DNA from: Treponema socranskii subsp. paredis ATCC 35535
GTDB lineage: Bacteria; Spirochaetota; Spirochaetia; Treponematales; Treponemataceae
Direction: 5' to 3'
Assembly: GCA_000413015.1 (NCBI GenBank)
Contig: KE332516.1
Location: 1 to 64,000, forward strand
DNA length: 64,000 bases
Shown here: piece by piece, positions 37,068-45,887 of the stretch
Numbering within the stretch: position 1 is the first letter of the stretch
How the letters are laid out: each line of letters opens with the position of its first letter
The notes under the pieces: generated by a model
Database searches by the model: none
The model's input: the letters and a program-made list of their open reading frames with translations, nothing else
What the model was told of the DNA's origin: nothing
Translations under genes and position numbers: made by a program

Positions 37068-37119
37068 AACACCCCGACGCCGCTTGAGGCTTCGCTGCGA
37101 AGCTGTGTCGGGGCTGTTA
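37068..37119. terminator. Bidirectional terminator between convergent genes
   Basis: CCCCGAC (37072-37078) pairs with GTCGGGG (37107-37113) around an inner GGCTTCGC/GCGAAGC stem. Flanks TTTAACA and TGTTACTTTT extend the symmetry. Confidence 0.65.
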
Positions 37120-37220
37120 CTTTTGCAAAACGAAAACAAAGCGTGCCCGATAAAAAAATCGGCATCCCTCGGCCGCACTTCCGCAGCTGCAGGATGCCGA
37201 CAGTATTTAATTTCGCGAGA

Positions 37221-39059
37221 CTATTTTCGCAAGGCGTACTGCGCCGCATTGCGTCCGGACATATATCCTCGCGTGCTCGCTACCGTAAGACCGCTCGCGC
37301 CCAAGTACGCACCGCCGTAAAATGCGCGATTGGAAGCATCGCCCGCCGCATACAAACCGGGTATAACGGCACCGTTTTGCGATATGACTTCACTGCTGAC
37401 GTTCGTCACGATGCCGCCGACCGTACTGCGGTCGCAGGAATATCCCTTGATCGCATAGAACGGCCCCTTATCGATCTTTTCAAGCAGCTGCGGCGATTTA
37501 CCCCAGTCGCTGTCGACACCGCGATCGCACAGATCGTTGTAGTGTTCGACGGTTTTAAGAAACAGCGTCGGAATAACGCCGATCTTTTCCGCAAGCTCTG
37601 CAAGCGTATCGGCCTTATACACTTCGTATAAGCCGTTTTTATTTGCAAGAATTTCGTCGGCACCGATAGTATACATATCCGTGCGGATCGCGATGGAAGG
37701 GATAGCGTCACTATCGATTATATCCCACACAAAGGTAGGCTCGCCGTAAATATTGTACATCGCCGTAGCGGAATACGCGTGTCCGTCTTCCTTAAAGCGC
37801 CGATCGCCGTATTTTGAAACGTAAAGCGTATTCGGAATCGTATCGCTGTATGCGTAACCGCCGCGGTACACATCGCGCGGATTAAATACAAAATATCCGC
37901 CGAATACGACTTGATTATCATAGACTTGCGCACCGACCGCTTCCCCCATCGTAATGGCATCTCCGGTATTTCCGATCGCGCTCGCGGAATAATTGCCCGC
38001 CGAAATCGGCATATATTTTTTCATCATCGCTTCGTTTTGATGATATCCGCCGGTACAGAGAATAACAGCCTTCGATTTAAACGTTTTCGTTCCGCGCTTT
38101 GTTTCCGAAACGATGCCTGCAACGGAACCGTCGCCGTTCATCAAAAGCTTCGTACCCGGCGTATTCAAAAAGACGGCAATATTTTCTTTGACAAGATAAT
38201 CATTGAGCACTTCGCATATTTTCCAGCCGCGCTTCGTATCCTGCACATCGGGGATAACGTAGGTTGTAGACGCGATACTGCCGGACGCTTTGCTGCCGCC
38301 GGCTGTATTTAGCGCCGTTTTATCGAGACCGATTTGATGACGCACCGTATAATTCAAACCGATACTTTTCAAAAATAAAATCGAATCGTAGCTGATATCG
38401 GCTGTCGCGCGTATCATTTCCTCTTTCGGGAAACCGACGGCCGTTACTTCGTTTTGCGAATTGAGCCACGCTTTGATCCAGAGCTCTTTCGCATCATCGC
38501 TGTTATCGGGATTTCCCTGCCATACGCCGCTTGTATTGACCGAGCTCCCGCCGAGCAGCCCTTCCTTTTCGATCAATGCAACATTTGCACCCTGTTCGTG
38601 CGCTTTTGCAGCCGCCATCATACCGGCGATACCGCCGCCGACAACGACGACGTCATAGTCGTAGGTTTCGTCTTTTGCCTTTTCCGCGGCGGGCACGATT
38701 TTATACAATGCTTCGGGATCCGCGCCCGCTTGTTTTGCACACGCGGCGACGGCAGCCTTTATTGCAGCTGACGTAACCGTCGCGCCGGCAACGACGTCTA
38801 CGCCGAGCCCCTGCGCTGCAATAATTTTTCCGGGCATCTCATTCAGCGCAACCTCTCCGACGCGCTTCGTTTCGTGAGCATCCGTTACGACGATATCCTT
38901 TATCGCCGAATTATCGAATGTCACCGAAACGGTGATATCGGCATTGTGGCCTCTTACTGTCGCCTCGTATGTGCCGGCGGTATATGAAAGTTTTTTAGTT
39001 CCGCAAGCTGATACAAAAACCGCCGATACGATAAGCGTTACGATCAACATCTTTTTCAT
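37221..39059 (-). CDS. FMN-binding, FAD-dependent fumarate reductase-like lipoprotein
   Basis: 612 aa. The signal peptide ends in lipobox VSAC (residue 19). Residues 25-105 form an FMN-binding domain with the flavinylation motif VVAGATVTSAA, where Thr would carry covalent FMN attached by an ApbE-type enzyme. Residues 130-610 are a FAD flavoprotein with VVVVGGGIAGMMAAAKAHEQ, a GGSSVNTSGVWQG loop and a C-terminal YAAGDASNRAFYGGAYLG. The family includes flavocytochrome c fumarate reductases and urocanate reductases. No haem motif is present, so electrons must come from another flavoprotein. The acceptor is unknown. Confidence 0.88.
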   Translation of the reverse strand: MKKMLIVTLIVSAVFVSACGTKKLSYTAGTYEATVRGHNADITVSVTFDNSAIKDIVVTDAHETKRVGEVALNEMPGKIIAAQGLGVDVVAGATVTSAAIKAAVAACAKQAGADPEALYKIVPAAEKAKDETYDYDVVVVGGGIAGMMAAAKAHEQGANVALIEKEGLLGGSSVNTSGVWQGNPDNSDDAKELWIKAWLNSQNEVTAVGFPKEEMIRATADISYDSILFLKSIGLNYTVRHQIGLDKTALNTAGGSKASGSIASTTYVIPDVQDTKRGWKICEVLNDYLVKENIAVFLNTPGTKLLMNGDGSVAGIVSETKRGTKTFKSKAVILCTGGYHQNEAMMKKYMPISAGNYSASAIGNTGDAITMGEAVGAQVYDNQVVFGGYFVFNPRDVYRGGYAYSDTIPNTLYVSKYGDRRFKEDGHAYSATAMYNIYGEPTFVWDIIDSDAIPSIAIRTDMYTIGADEILANKNGLYEVYKADTLAELAEKIGVIPTLFLKTVEHYNDLCDRGVDSDWGKSPQLLEKIDKGPFYAIKGYSCDRSTVGGIVTNVSSEVISQNGAVIPGLYAAGDASNRAFYGGAYLGASGLTVASTRGYMSGRNAAQYALRK

Positions 39060-39181
39060 AACGATACTAAACTCCTTGGCAGAATTATTAATCTGTCAAG
39101 ACCAGTATACTCGCTTTTCCATATCTGTCTATAGGAACATGAAATACAGGATTCGGTAAAATTCTCCGTGCAAACTGCCGA

Positions 39182-40867
39182 TCAATACCCGTCCGACATC
39201 GCGCGGTTATTGTCTTTGATGCACAACTCGTCGTACACGAGACTCCGCTTTCTAAGCTCTTCTTTGCGGGCCTGCGGAAACGGCATATTGCGCCAAAAGA
39301 TGCCGCGCACTTCTTTATCGAGACGCTGTACGCCGGAGGATTCTTTCGTCATCCACAAGATATAGTCTTCGATAAAAAATTGTTTGAGATCGCCTTTTAA
39401 TTTTTGCCGATCGATGTATTGATAATATTGACCGGTAAGCCCTTCTTCCATCCAATAATACGACGCTTTTTCTTTCGCAACCTGCCAGCGAAGATCCGCA
39501 ACGGCGGTCAGCACGGCGATATGCAGATCGCGCGGATACATCGGAATGACGATACGCCCGCGGCTCGTCACGAGATTGTAGCGATCGAAAGGCTGCCAGC
39601 AAAAACCGCGGTCGCCGTAAGTCGGCACGAGCAGCGTATACGGGATGATCCTGTTCGGCACGCTTTTGTGAATGCGGCAAAATGCACCCGGGTCGATCGA
39701 TTCGATCCAGCGCATAACTTCGAGCACGTTTTCGCGCGTACCCGTTCCCTTTTCGGTGCAGTGAAAAAACTCCCGCGTAAAAACCGGAAACTGATTTCCC
39801 TGCCGGCCGACCGTCATCTTTGCCATCTGTCGCACCGTATCGAATTCGGTTTTCAGATCGCCGGTATTCATTTCGACGATTTCCGGACCCGCGTCGAGTT
39901 TTTCCTGCACGCTGTCGAAGATGCTCTTCGCTTCTTCATATTCGCGCAAATTCTTTGAAAGCTCTTTATCGTTGCGCGAAAGGTTTCGCAGTTTGTCGCT
40001 TATCTCGGAAAACTCGCGCTTTTGCGCTTCGGTATACGGAGCGCGATGCGGTTCAAGTCCGAAACACGGCTGGTGTTCGCATATATCGTCGACAAGGCGT
40101 TTCAGTTCGATTTCGAGCATTTCCCGTTCGTGCTCTTTCATCGTAAGCATGCTTTCGGCGCTCTGCAGTTTGCCGGAATTTTTCGACTGCAGCTGCATGA
40201 GCCGCGTCTGTTCCTGCATCTGAGCTTCGTCGGGATTTTTGCTGATCTTTCGTGAAGAGGCGGGTTCGTCCGTCATCGAAATATTCATGCGTCCCGAAAG
40301 GACTTCTTTAAACCATTCGTCCATATAGAGGATCGGTTCGTTCGTGAGATTTTCGAATATGATGCGCGAAAAAAATTCTTTTTGTTCGGGTTTGAAAAGC
40401 GACGGAAGCAAAACGCCGAAACGCATGAGCATACGCTTGGGCATGGGCAAATGCATATTGCCCGATTTTTCCGACATACCGCGCAAAAGTTCCCAATACG
40501 CCGAAATAATATTTTGCCGGAAAACCGAACGGTCTTTCGGATCCTGACTCGTAAGATATTTTGAAAGCTGCGTGTGCACGCGCTGTGCCGATTCGTTTTC
40601 GCCTGAAAGCGCCGTTTTATAATACTGAGGATCGTCGAAAACGCCGGACGGAACATCGTTCAGCAACTTTCCCGGAGGGTCGAATCCTTTGACGCCCAAA
40701 TCGACATCGTGAATTCCTTTCGATGATCGGCGCACGCCGTTGTCGATTTTCGTATCCGGCACATTGTCCGGCTCCGCCGTATCGATTTCCTCTTCTCCGA
40801 TTCGGTGCGACTTTTCCGCTTCCGCAAGCAATGCCGCGATCGAGGGATCCAATTCCTGTTCGTCCAT
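39182..40867 (-). CDS. Conserved unknown protein with central coiled coil
   Basis: 561 aa, ATG after GGAG. No signal peptide or membrane segment, so cytosolic. The N-terminus is acidic and disordered. A long Glu/Lys/Arg coiled coil lies around residues 225-330. The C-terminal 230 residues look globular and rich in Trp and Tyr (YGDRGFCWQPFDRYNLVTSR, YYWMEEGLTGQYYQYIDRQK). I do not recognise a family. It stands alone between the flavoprotein and birA. Confidence 0.6.
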   Translation of the reverse strand: MDEQELDPSIAALLAEAEKSHRIGEEEIDTAEPDNVPDTKIDNGVRRSSKGIHDVDLGVKGFDPPGKLLNDVPSGVFDDPQYYKTALSGENESAQRVHTQLSKYLTSQDPKDRSVFRQNIISAYWELLRGMSEKSGNMHLPMPKRMLMRFGVLLPSLFKPEQKEFFSRIIFENLTNEPILYMDEWFKEVLSGRMNISMTDEPASSRKISKNPDEAQMQEQTRLMQLQSKNSGKLQSAESMLTMKEHEREMLEIELKRLVDDICEHQPCFGLEPHRAPYTEAQKREFSEISDKLRNLSRNDKELSKNLREYEEAKSIFDSVQEKLDAGPEIVEMNTGDLKTEFDTVRQMAKMTVGRQGNQFPVFTREFFHCTEKGTGTRENVLEVMRWIESIDPGAFCRIHKSVPNRIIPYTLLVPTYGDRGFCWQPFDRYNLVTSRGRIVIPMYPRDLHIAVLTAVADLRWQVAKEKASYYWMEEGLTGQYYQYIDRQKLKGDLKQFFIEDYILWMTKESSGVQRLDKEVRGIFWRNMPFPQARKEELRKRSLVYDELCIKDNNRAMSDGY

Positions 40868-40964
40868 GCCACACTCCGTTTTTTTTATTATCGATTACAG
40901 TATACCACGCAGCCGGCATTATCGCAATCGGCGAGAATTACACGTCATCGAAGGAAAGAAGTTT

Positions 40965-41975
40965 TTATTCCGCACAGTACGAATGAAGCGTCACTTCTCC
41001 GCTGTCGAGAAAACGCTCCTTTCCGTCTCCGATTTTTACGATCAATTTCGCGTCTTCTCCGACCCCCGTCACTTCCGCTTCATACGATTCCGCACCGTTT
41101 ATGACGGGATGCACCCGTACCCTTTTTCCCGTCAAAAGCGAACGCCTTCGGTATTCTTCCATCGCGCGGACAAAACCTTTTTTCCCGGATGTATAAATCG
41201 AAAGCACTTCGTTTACGATCGCCGCCGCAAGCGCGCTCCGTTTCGTATCCGCTTTTTTGTCGTCGAGCACGGAAGTCGCAATATCTGCAATATCGCGAGG
41301 AAAATGTTGCGGTGCGATATTTACACCGATACCGACGACCGCACACGATATGCCGCCCCTCTCAAAATCGGTAAGACCTTCGGTGAGTATGCCCGAAACT
41401 TTTTTGCCCCGCATAAAAATATCGTTTACCCATTTGATTTCGGCATCGGCTTCGTAAACCGAAAAGAGCGCGCGGCACACGCCGACTGCCGCCGTCGCGG
41501 TCAAAAGCGCAGGCGATTCGATTTTTTCATTCGGCGCATAGATGATCGAAAGATACAAACCCGAACCGTCCGGCGAATAAAACGCTCGCCCGAGTCTCCC
41601 GCGTCCTGCCGTTTGAGAAGAGGCTGCTATCACGGTATGGTTGAGGGAGCGCACGTCGGAAGCTTCAGCCAAACGCCGCTTCGCTTCGGTATTCGTCGAA
41701 TCGATTTTCTGATAGACATAAACGCGCGCACGAAAGGTTTCGTCTATAAGCGAAGCGACGGCTTTTTCCGAAAGGATGCCGCCCGCACCCGAAAGGCGAT
41801 AACCCCTGTTCGTCACGGCTTCGATCCTGGCACCCTGCAGGCGCAGCTGCCGTACCGCTTTCCACACCGCCTGCCGGGAAACGCCCGATCTTTCGGCGAG
41901 CGCTTCACCCGAAATAAAACCGTCTGCCGTCTCGGGCTTTGAAAGCGCACACAGTACGGCATCGGCGGTTTTCAA
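40965..41975 (-). CDS. birA: Biotin--protein ligase with DNA-binding domain
   Basis: 336 aa from TTG 41975, whose last two bases overlap the TGA of the preceding PII-like gene; a longer start at 42017 would overlap that gene more. The N-terminal winged helix reads ISGEALAERSGVSRQAVWKA. The ligase motifs are STNTEAKRR, SSQTAGRGRLGRAFYSPDGS and KWVNDIFMRGKKVSGILTEG. A small C-terminal domain follows. It biotinylates acetyl-CoA carboxylase or other carrier proteins and may repress biotin genes. Confidence 0.93.
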   Translation of the reverse strand: MKTADAVLCALSKPETADGFISGEALAERSGVSRQAVWKAVRQLRLQGARIEAVTNRGYRLSGAGGILSEKAVASLIDETFRARVYVYQKIDSTNTEAKRRLAEASDVRSLNHTVIAASSQTAGRGRLGRAFYSPDGSGLYLSIIYAPNEKIESPALLTATAAVGVCRALFSVYEADAEIKWVNDIFMRGKKVSGILTEGLTDFERGGISCAVVGIGVNIAPQHFPRDIADIATSVLDDKKADTKRSALAAAIVNEVLSIYTSGKKGFVRAMEEYRRRSLLTGKRVRVHPVINGAESYEAEVTGVGEDAKLIVKIGDGKERFLDSGEVTLHSYCAE

Positions 41976-42619
41976 GATTTTTTTCCGAGCAGGGTAAAGT
42001 CTCCGACCGGAGTGCAAAATGCGATGCCGCTTCCGGGCTCTGCAAGGCAGGGCAGCGTGCGGACGGCTTCGAAAACACCGTCGAGCTTTTCGGAATCGAT
42101 GATGATGAATATCATCTCTTTTTCGGGTATGATTTCCATACCGAAAAATTTCGCGTCTCCCGGAGTCGCAGTCCCCCGCGCATTGATGACCGTACCGCCT
42201 CCGGCGCCCGCTTTCCGAGCTGCCGCCATAATATCGTCCGCATAGCCTCTATTTGCAATCACGGTAATCATCTGATGTGTCGTTTTTTGAGTCATATAAT
42301 CTCCGCCTCCCGAAACGGTTCCGGTTTTTAATAATTTTGCAGCATCGGCCGTAACGAGCACGCCGAACTTTTTCTTTTTCGATTCCGATGCGCCGGCAAT
42401 CGCGCCGACAATATCCGATTTTTTTTCTGCGGGAACGAGTATGTACACGATGTCTTTCGGCATATCGCCGAGTGCCAGTGCATGCAGCACGCCGCTCGCC
42501 GTCGTACCTCTCCCCATCATAACAGTTCCGCCGCCCGCGCCCGCACTCACCGCAGTCTTTGTGATAAACTCGCCTTCATCGTGCGGAACGATGCAGATTA
42601 TTAAATTGTATGCCGTCAT
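41972..42619 (-). CDS. Tandem PII-like regulatory protein
   Basis: 215 aa made of two homologous halves (about 1-105 and 106-215). Each carries the PII signature region: AGAGGGTVMMGRGT in the first and AGAGGGTVINARGT in the second, with a following I/V-rich strand. A fused pair could mimic part of the PII trimer interface. The gene is 2 bp downstream of the DUF1538 transporter gene, so it probably regulates that transporter in response to a nucleotide or anion (inference). Confidence 0.82.
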   Translation of the reverse strand: MTAYNLIICIVPHDEGEFITKTAVSAGAGGGTVMMGRGTTASGVLHALALGDMPKDIVYILVPAEKKSDIVGAIAGASESKKKKFGVLVTADAAKLLKTGTVSGGGDYMTQKTTHQMITVIANRGYADDIMAAARKAGAGGGTVINARGTATPGDAKFFGMEIIPEKEMIFIIIDSEKLDGVFEAVRTLPCLAEPGSGIAFCTPVGDFTLLGKKS

Positions 42620-42621
42620 CT

Positions 42622-44118
42622 TTATCCCCTCCTCTTTTTTTTATATTGAAACACGAGGCCGAGCACTTGGATCGCGATAAGCGGCGTCATCGCGATGAGC
42701 GCAATAACCCCGAAAGCGTCGGAACTGCCGCCTGCCGCCTGCGATGCGCCGAGTGCAAACGAAAGCACAAAGGTCGAACTTATGGGACCCGACGCGACGC
42801 CCCCCGAATCGAAGGCGATGCCGGTAAAGAGCTTCGGACAAAAGATCATCAATATAAGAGCCGCCGCATAGCCGGGCACGAGGATATACATGATGTTGAA
42901 TCCGGTAAGCGCCCGCACCATCGCAAGCCCTATCGCGATAGCCGCACCCGCCGACAAAAAGACGAGAAGCGCTTTTCGCTTTATCGTACCGCCGGAAATC
43001 GATTCGACCTGATCGGTGAGTACCCATACGGCGGGTTCTGCGCACACGACGACCGCACCGATCAAAAGCCCCGTGCCGATAAGGAGGACCGTCCAAAGCC
43101 CGCCGCTTTGTGCCGCGCGCATACCGAGCAATTCACCGAGCTTTCGTCCCGCCGTCATAAAACCGCCGTTGACGCCGACGAGGAAGACGACGAGTCCGAT
43201 ATAACTGTAGATAAAACCCGCGATCATACGGGCAACTTGTCTGGGCGGCAGACGGAGTAAAAAAATCTGAAATACGACAAAGAGAGTGACGACCGGAAGA
43301 AGCGAAAAAGCGGCTTCCTGCACGATATGGGGCAGCACCGCAGTAAATGCGCGAAGTCCCTGTACCGCTTCCCCTCCCGCACCGGCAGCGGCCGTTTCGG
43401 AAACGACGGATGCATGATGCGAAAGCATCAAACCGTAGGACAACACCGCCATAATCGGTCCGACGGACGCCATACCCGTAAGACCGAAATTATCGCTTTG
43501 CGAATCGCTCGATCCGCCTTTCGAATTCATGCGCGCGGAAGAAACGCCGATACCGAGCGCCATGATAAAGGGCACCGTCATCGGCCCCGTCGTCGCCCCT
43601 CCCGAATCGAATGCGATACCGATAAAACTCTGCGGAGCCGCAAAGGCCAGTATGAAAATAACGACGTACGAAATTGCGAGGATCATCTTCAGCGACAGGC
43701 GCATGACCGTACGTAAAAGACCGAGCATAACGTACAGACCGACACCGAGCGCAATCATCATGATAAAAAGCAGTTTGTTTACAAGCGGAAAAACGCTCCG
43801 CACTTGATCGGCGAGCACTTGGATATCGGGCTCCGATGCGGTGACGAGAAAGCCGATAAGAAAAGACGCGCCGAGCAAAAGCGGAAGGTTCCTCCGCTTT
43901 GTCAGCTCCGAACCGCCCTGCGCTCCGAGCGGAAGAATGCCGACATCGACGCCGAGCAAAAAAATCGTCAAGCCCGTAATGAGCAAAATACCTCCGACAA
44001 AAAATCGCAAAAGCAGATCGCTTCCGAGCGGAGCTGCAGTGACTCCGAGTATGAGCACGATGGCCATAACGGGGAGAACGGACGACGCCGTCTCTTTAAA
44101 TTTTTCCAAAAGGTTCAT
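42622..44118 (-). CDS. DUF1538 membrane transporter
   Basis: 498 aa, twelve or so membrane segments in two repeats. The repeated motif GIAFDSGGATTGPMTVPF appears near residue 168 and GIAFDSGGVASGPISSTF near 432, together with repeated VTASEPDIQVLADQV / VCAEPAVWVLTDQV. This internal duplication is typical of DUF1538 proteins, which are thought to transport an unknown substrate and are often next to PII-like genes. Confidence 0.85.
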   Translation of the reverse strand: MNLLEKFKETASSVLPVMAIVLILGVTAAPLGSDLLLRFFVGGILLITGLTIFLLGVDVGILPLGAQGGSELTKRRNLPLLLGASFLIGFLVTASEPDIQVLADQVRSVFPLVNKLLFIMMIALGVGLYVMLGLLRTVMRLSLKMILAISYVVIFILAFAAPQSFIGIAFDSGGATTGPMTVPFIMALGIGVSSARMNSKGGSSDSQSDNFGLTGMASVGPIMAVLSYGLMLSHHASVVSETAAAGAGGEAVQGLRAFTAVLPHIVQEAAFSLLPVVTLFVVFQIFLLRLPPRQVARMIAGFIYSYIGLVVFLVGVNGGFMTAGRKLGELLGMRAAQSGGLWTVLLIGTGLLIGAVVVCAEPAVWVLTDQVESISGGTIKRKALLVFLSAGAAIAIGLAMVRALTGFNIMYILVPGYAAALILMIFCPKLFTGIAFDSGGVASGPISSTFVLSFALGASQAAGGSSDAFGVIALIAMTPLIAIQVLGLVFQYKKKRRG

Positions 44119-44141
44119 AGATGCTTAAGTACACACTCCGC

Positions 44142-44864
44142 TTATAATAATTTCATCATTTCGATAACGATGGCCGCGCTCTCTTCGGCGGCCGCTTTTT
44201 CGTTGAACGCAATCGCTTTTCCCCCGTTGTCGTCTGCGGCATCCGACATGGCGCGTATGATCACAAAGGGTACATCGTTCAAATAGCACGTATGTGCGAT
44301 AGCGGCTCCTTCCATTTCTATGCACGCGGGATCGCACAGCTCTTTTATATGCCGTTTTACTTTTCCGTCAGCGATAAACTGATCGCCTGAAGCTACGCGG
44401 CCTTTTAATAATGTATATTTTTTTGCCGCATCCGTTTTTGCAAACGCCTTTTCGGCAGCCCTTATCAAATTCTCATCCGCCGGAAAACGATACGCATCCA
44501 TCTGCGGGATTTCGCAGGGTTGATAGCCGAAAAGAGTCGCGTCGACATCGTGATACATCGCGTCGGTTGAAACGACGACATCGAATACGCCGAGCGATGA
44601 AGCGGCGGCTCCCGCGATGCCGGTATTTACGATATGCGTTACGCCGAATTCCGATATGAGGCGCGCGGCGCAGAGAGCGGCGTTTACTTTACCGACGCCG
44701 CTTTTTACGACGACCGCGCGGACACCCGAAAGCATACCGTCGTAAAACGAAAGATGTCCGGATTTTATTAATTTTACCCTGCCCCTTCCGTCTTCTCCGG
44801 TCATGGAAGATGCAAGCGTTTGCACTTCGACTTCCATCGCTCCGATAATACCGATTTTTTTCAT
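44142..44864 (-). CDS. mtnN: 5'-methylthioadenosine/S-adenosylhomocysteine nucleosidase
   Basis: 240 aa. Typical motifs: IGIIGAMEVEVQTL (catalytic Glu), GVGKVNAALCA, VNTGIAGAAASSLGVFDVVV, SGDQFI and CIEMEGAAIAH followed by IIRAMSDAADD (catalytic Asp). It recycles the by-products of methylation, polyamine and autoinducer-2 synthesis. It belongs to the minus-strand run between lspA and the DUF1538 transporter. Confidence 0.94.
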   Translation of the reverse strand: MKKIGIIGAMEVEVQTLASSMTGEDGRGRVKLIKSGHLSFYDGMLSGVRAVVVKSGVGKVNAALCAARLISEFGVTHIVNTGIAGAAASSLGVFDVVVSTDAMYHDVDATLFGYQPCEIPQMDAYRFPADENLIRAAEKAFAKTDAAKKYTLLKGRVASGDQFIADGKVKRHIKELCDPACIEMEGAAIAHTCYLNDVPFVIIRAMSDAADDNGGKAIAFNEKAAAEESAAIVIEMMKLL

Positions 44865-44876
44865 GGATGCTCCGGT

Positions 44877-45278
44877 TTACGAATTGCCCTGATTTTTATC
44901 CCGCGATTTGCGCGGACGATAATAATCGCCGAGTCCCTTTTGCAATTTGTCGTACAGATTCAATTTGTCGATGATCACGAACATGATTTTTTTATGCAGG
45001 ATAAAACCGAAGATCATCCCCCCGACAAATACGAGAGGAGATGCGATTTGGATCGGAAGCGCCGATTGAAAACGGAAAAGCCGATAAAAAAGAACGGCCG
45101 CAACAGCGTACAGCGCTATCATAAGAACGAGCATGAGGATCACTTGGACGATACAGCTTACGATCGTAAAAAGAATCGTATTGCGTCTGATCTCTCCCTT
45201 TTTAATAATTTCCTGACGCCGTTTCTTTTCCGCTTCGATTTCCGTGCGGTCGATATCGGAAAAATTATTATGTTCCAT
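44877..45278 (-). CDS. Small membrane protein
   Basis: 133 aa from ATG 45278 with GGGGGAG 8 bp upstream. Two membrane segments (NTILFTIVSCIVQVILMLVL running into ALYAVAAVLF, then IASPLVFVGGMIFGFILH) between charged ends. It overlaps the end of lspA by 11 bp and lies 12 bp before mtnN. No family recognised; probably a treponeme-conserved accessory protein. Confidence 0.7.
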   Translation of the reverse strand: MEHNNFSDIDRTEIEAEKKRRQEIIKKGEIRRNTILFTIVSCIVQVILMLVLMIALYAVAAVLFYRLFRFQSALPIQIASPLVFVGGMIFGFILHKKIMFVIIDKLNLYDKLQKGLGDYYRPRKSRDKNQGNS

Positions 45279-45819
45279 GCGAACTTCTCCCCCTTTCTGC
45301 ACCGGCCGTTTTCATAAATGAAACGATAAGGATCGCACAGCACACGACGATAGACGCGTCCGCAATATTGAAAGTCGGCCACCGTTCAAGCGAAAACAAG
45401 CCGGGTACGGCGATATTCGGGATATCGACATCGATAAAGTCGACGACGCCTTCGGCGCGCATAAACCGATCGATGAGATTTCCGAGCCCTCCGCCGACGA
45501 CGCCGCAAATCGTCCATCGCTGAAGCTTCGTAAACGTATTATTTTTGAAGTATACGGTGAACACGATGCCGATCACGACGAGCGGAAGGATCGCAAACAA
45601 AAATCGTCTGGCAGTATCGGGCAAGCTGTCGCCGACGCTGAAAGCGACGCCCGTATTCGAAACGTGCACGAGACGCAGTATGCCGCCGAAAAACGATGCG
45701 CCTATTGTAAACGGCGGAATCGTTTTTACGATAATATATTTCGTAATTTGATCGGCCGCGACGACTAAAAGCGTCAAAACGAGCGGCACGAACTTTTCGA
45801 TCTTCGTTTTGTTTTCCAT
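45268..45819 (-). CDS. lspA: Lipoprotein signal peptidase
   Basis: 183 aa from ATG 45819. The conserved boxes are present: VAADQITKYII, VSNTGVAFSVG, GGGLGNLIDRFM, VVDFIDVDI and FNIADASIVV, including both catalytic aspartates (in NLIDR and NIAD). It cleaves signal peptides of the many lipoproteins encoded in this region, after lipidation. The start lacks a Shine-Dalgarno and follows a TATACT by nine bases. Confidence 0.94.
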   Translation of the reverse strand: MENKTKIEKFVPLVLTLLVVAADQITKYIIVKTIPPFTIGASFFGGILRLVHVSNTGVAFSVGDSLPDTARRFLFAILPLVVIGIVFTVYFKNNTFTKLQRWTICGVVGGGLGNLIDRFMRAEGVVDFIDVDIPNIAVPGLFSLERWPTFNIADASIVVCCAILIVSFMKTAGAERGRSSHGT

Positions 45820-45887
45820 AATTGTATAAGTATACCGATAAACGACATTGCCGTATATAGCAGCTGCCGAGCCGATAACAGGTTTTG

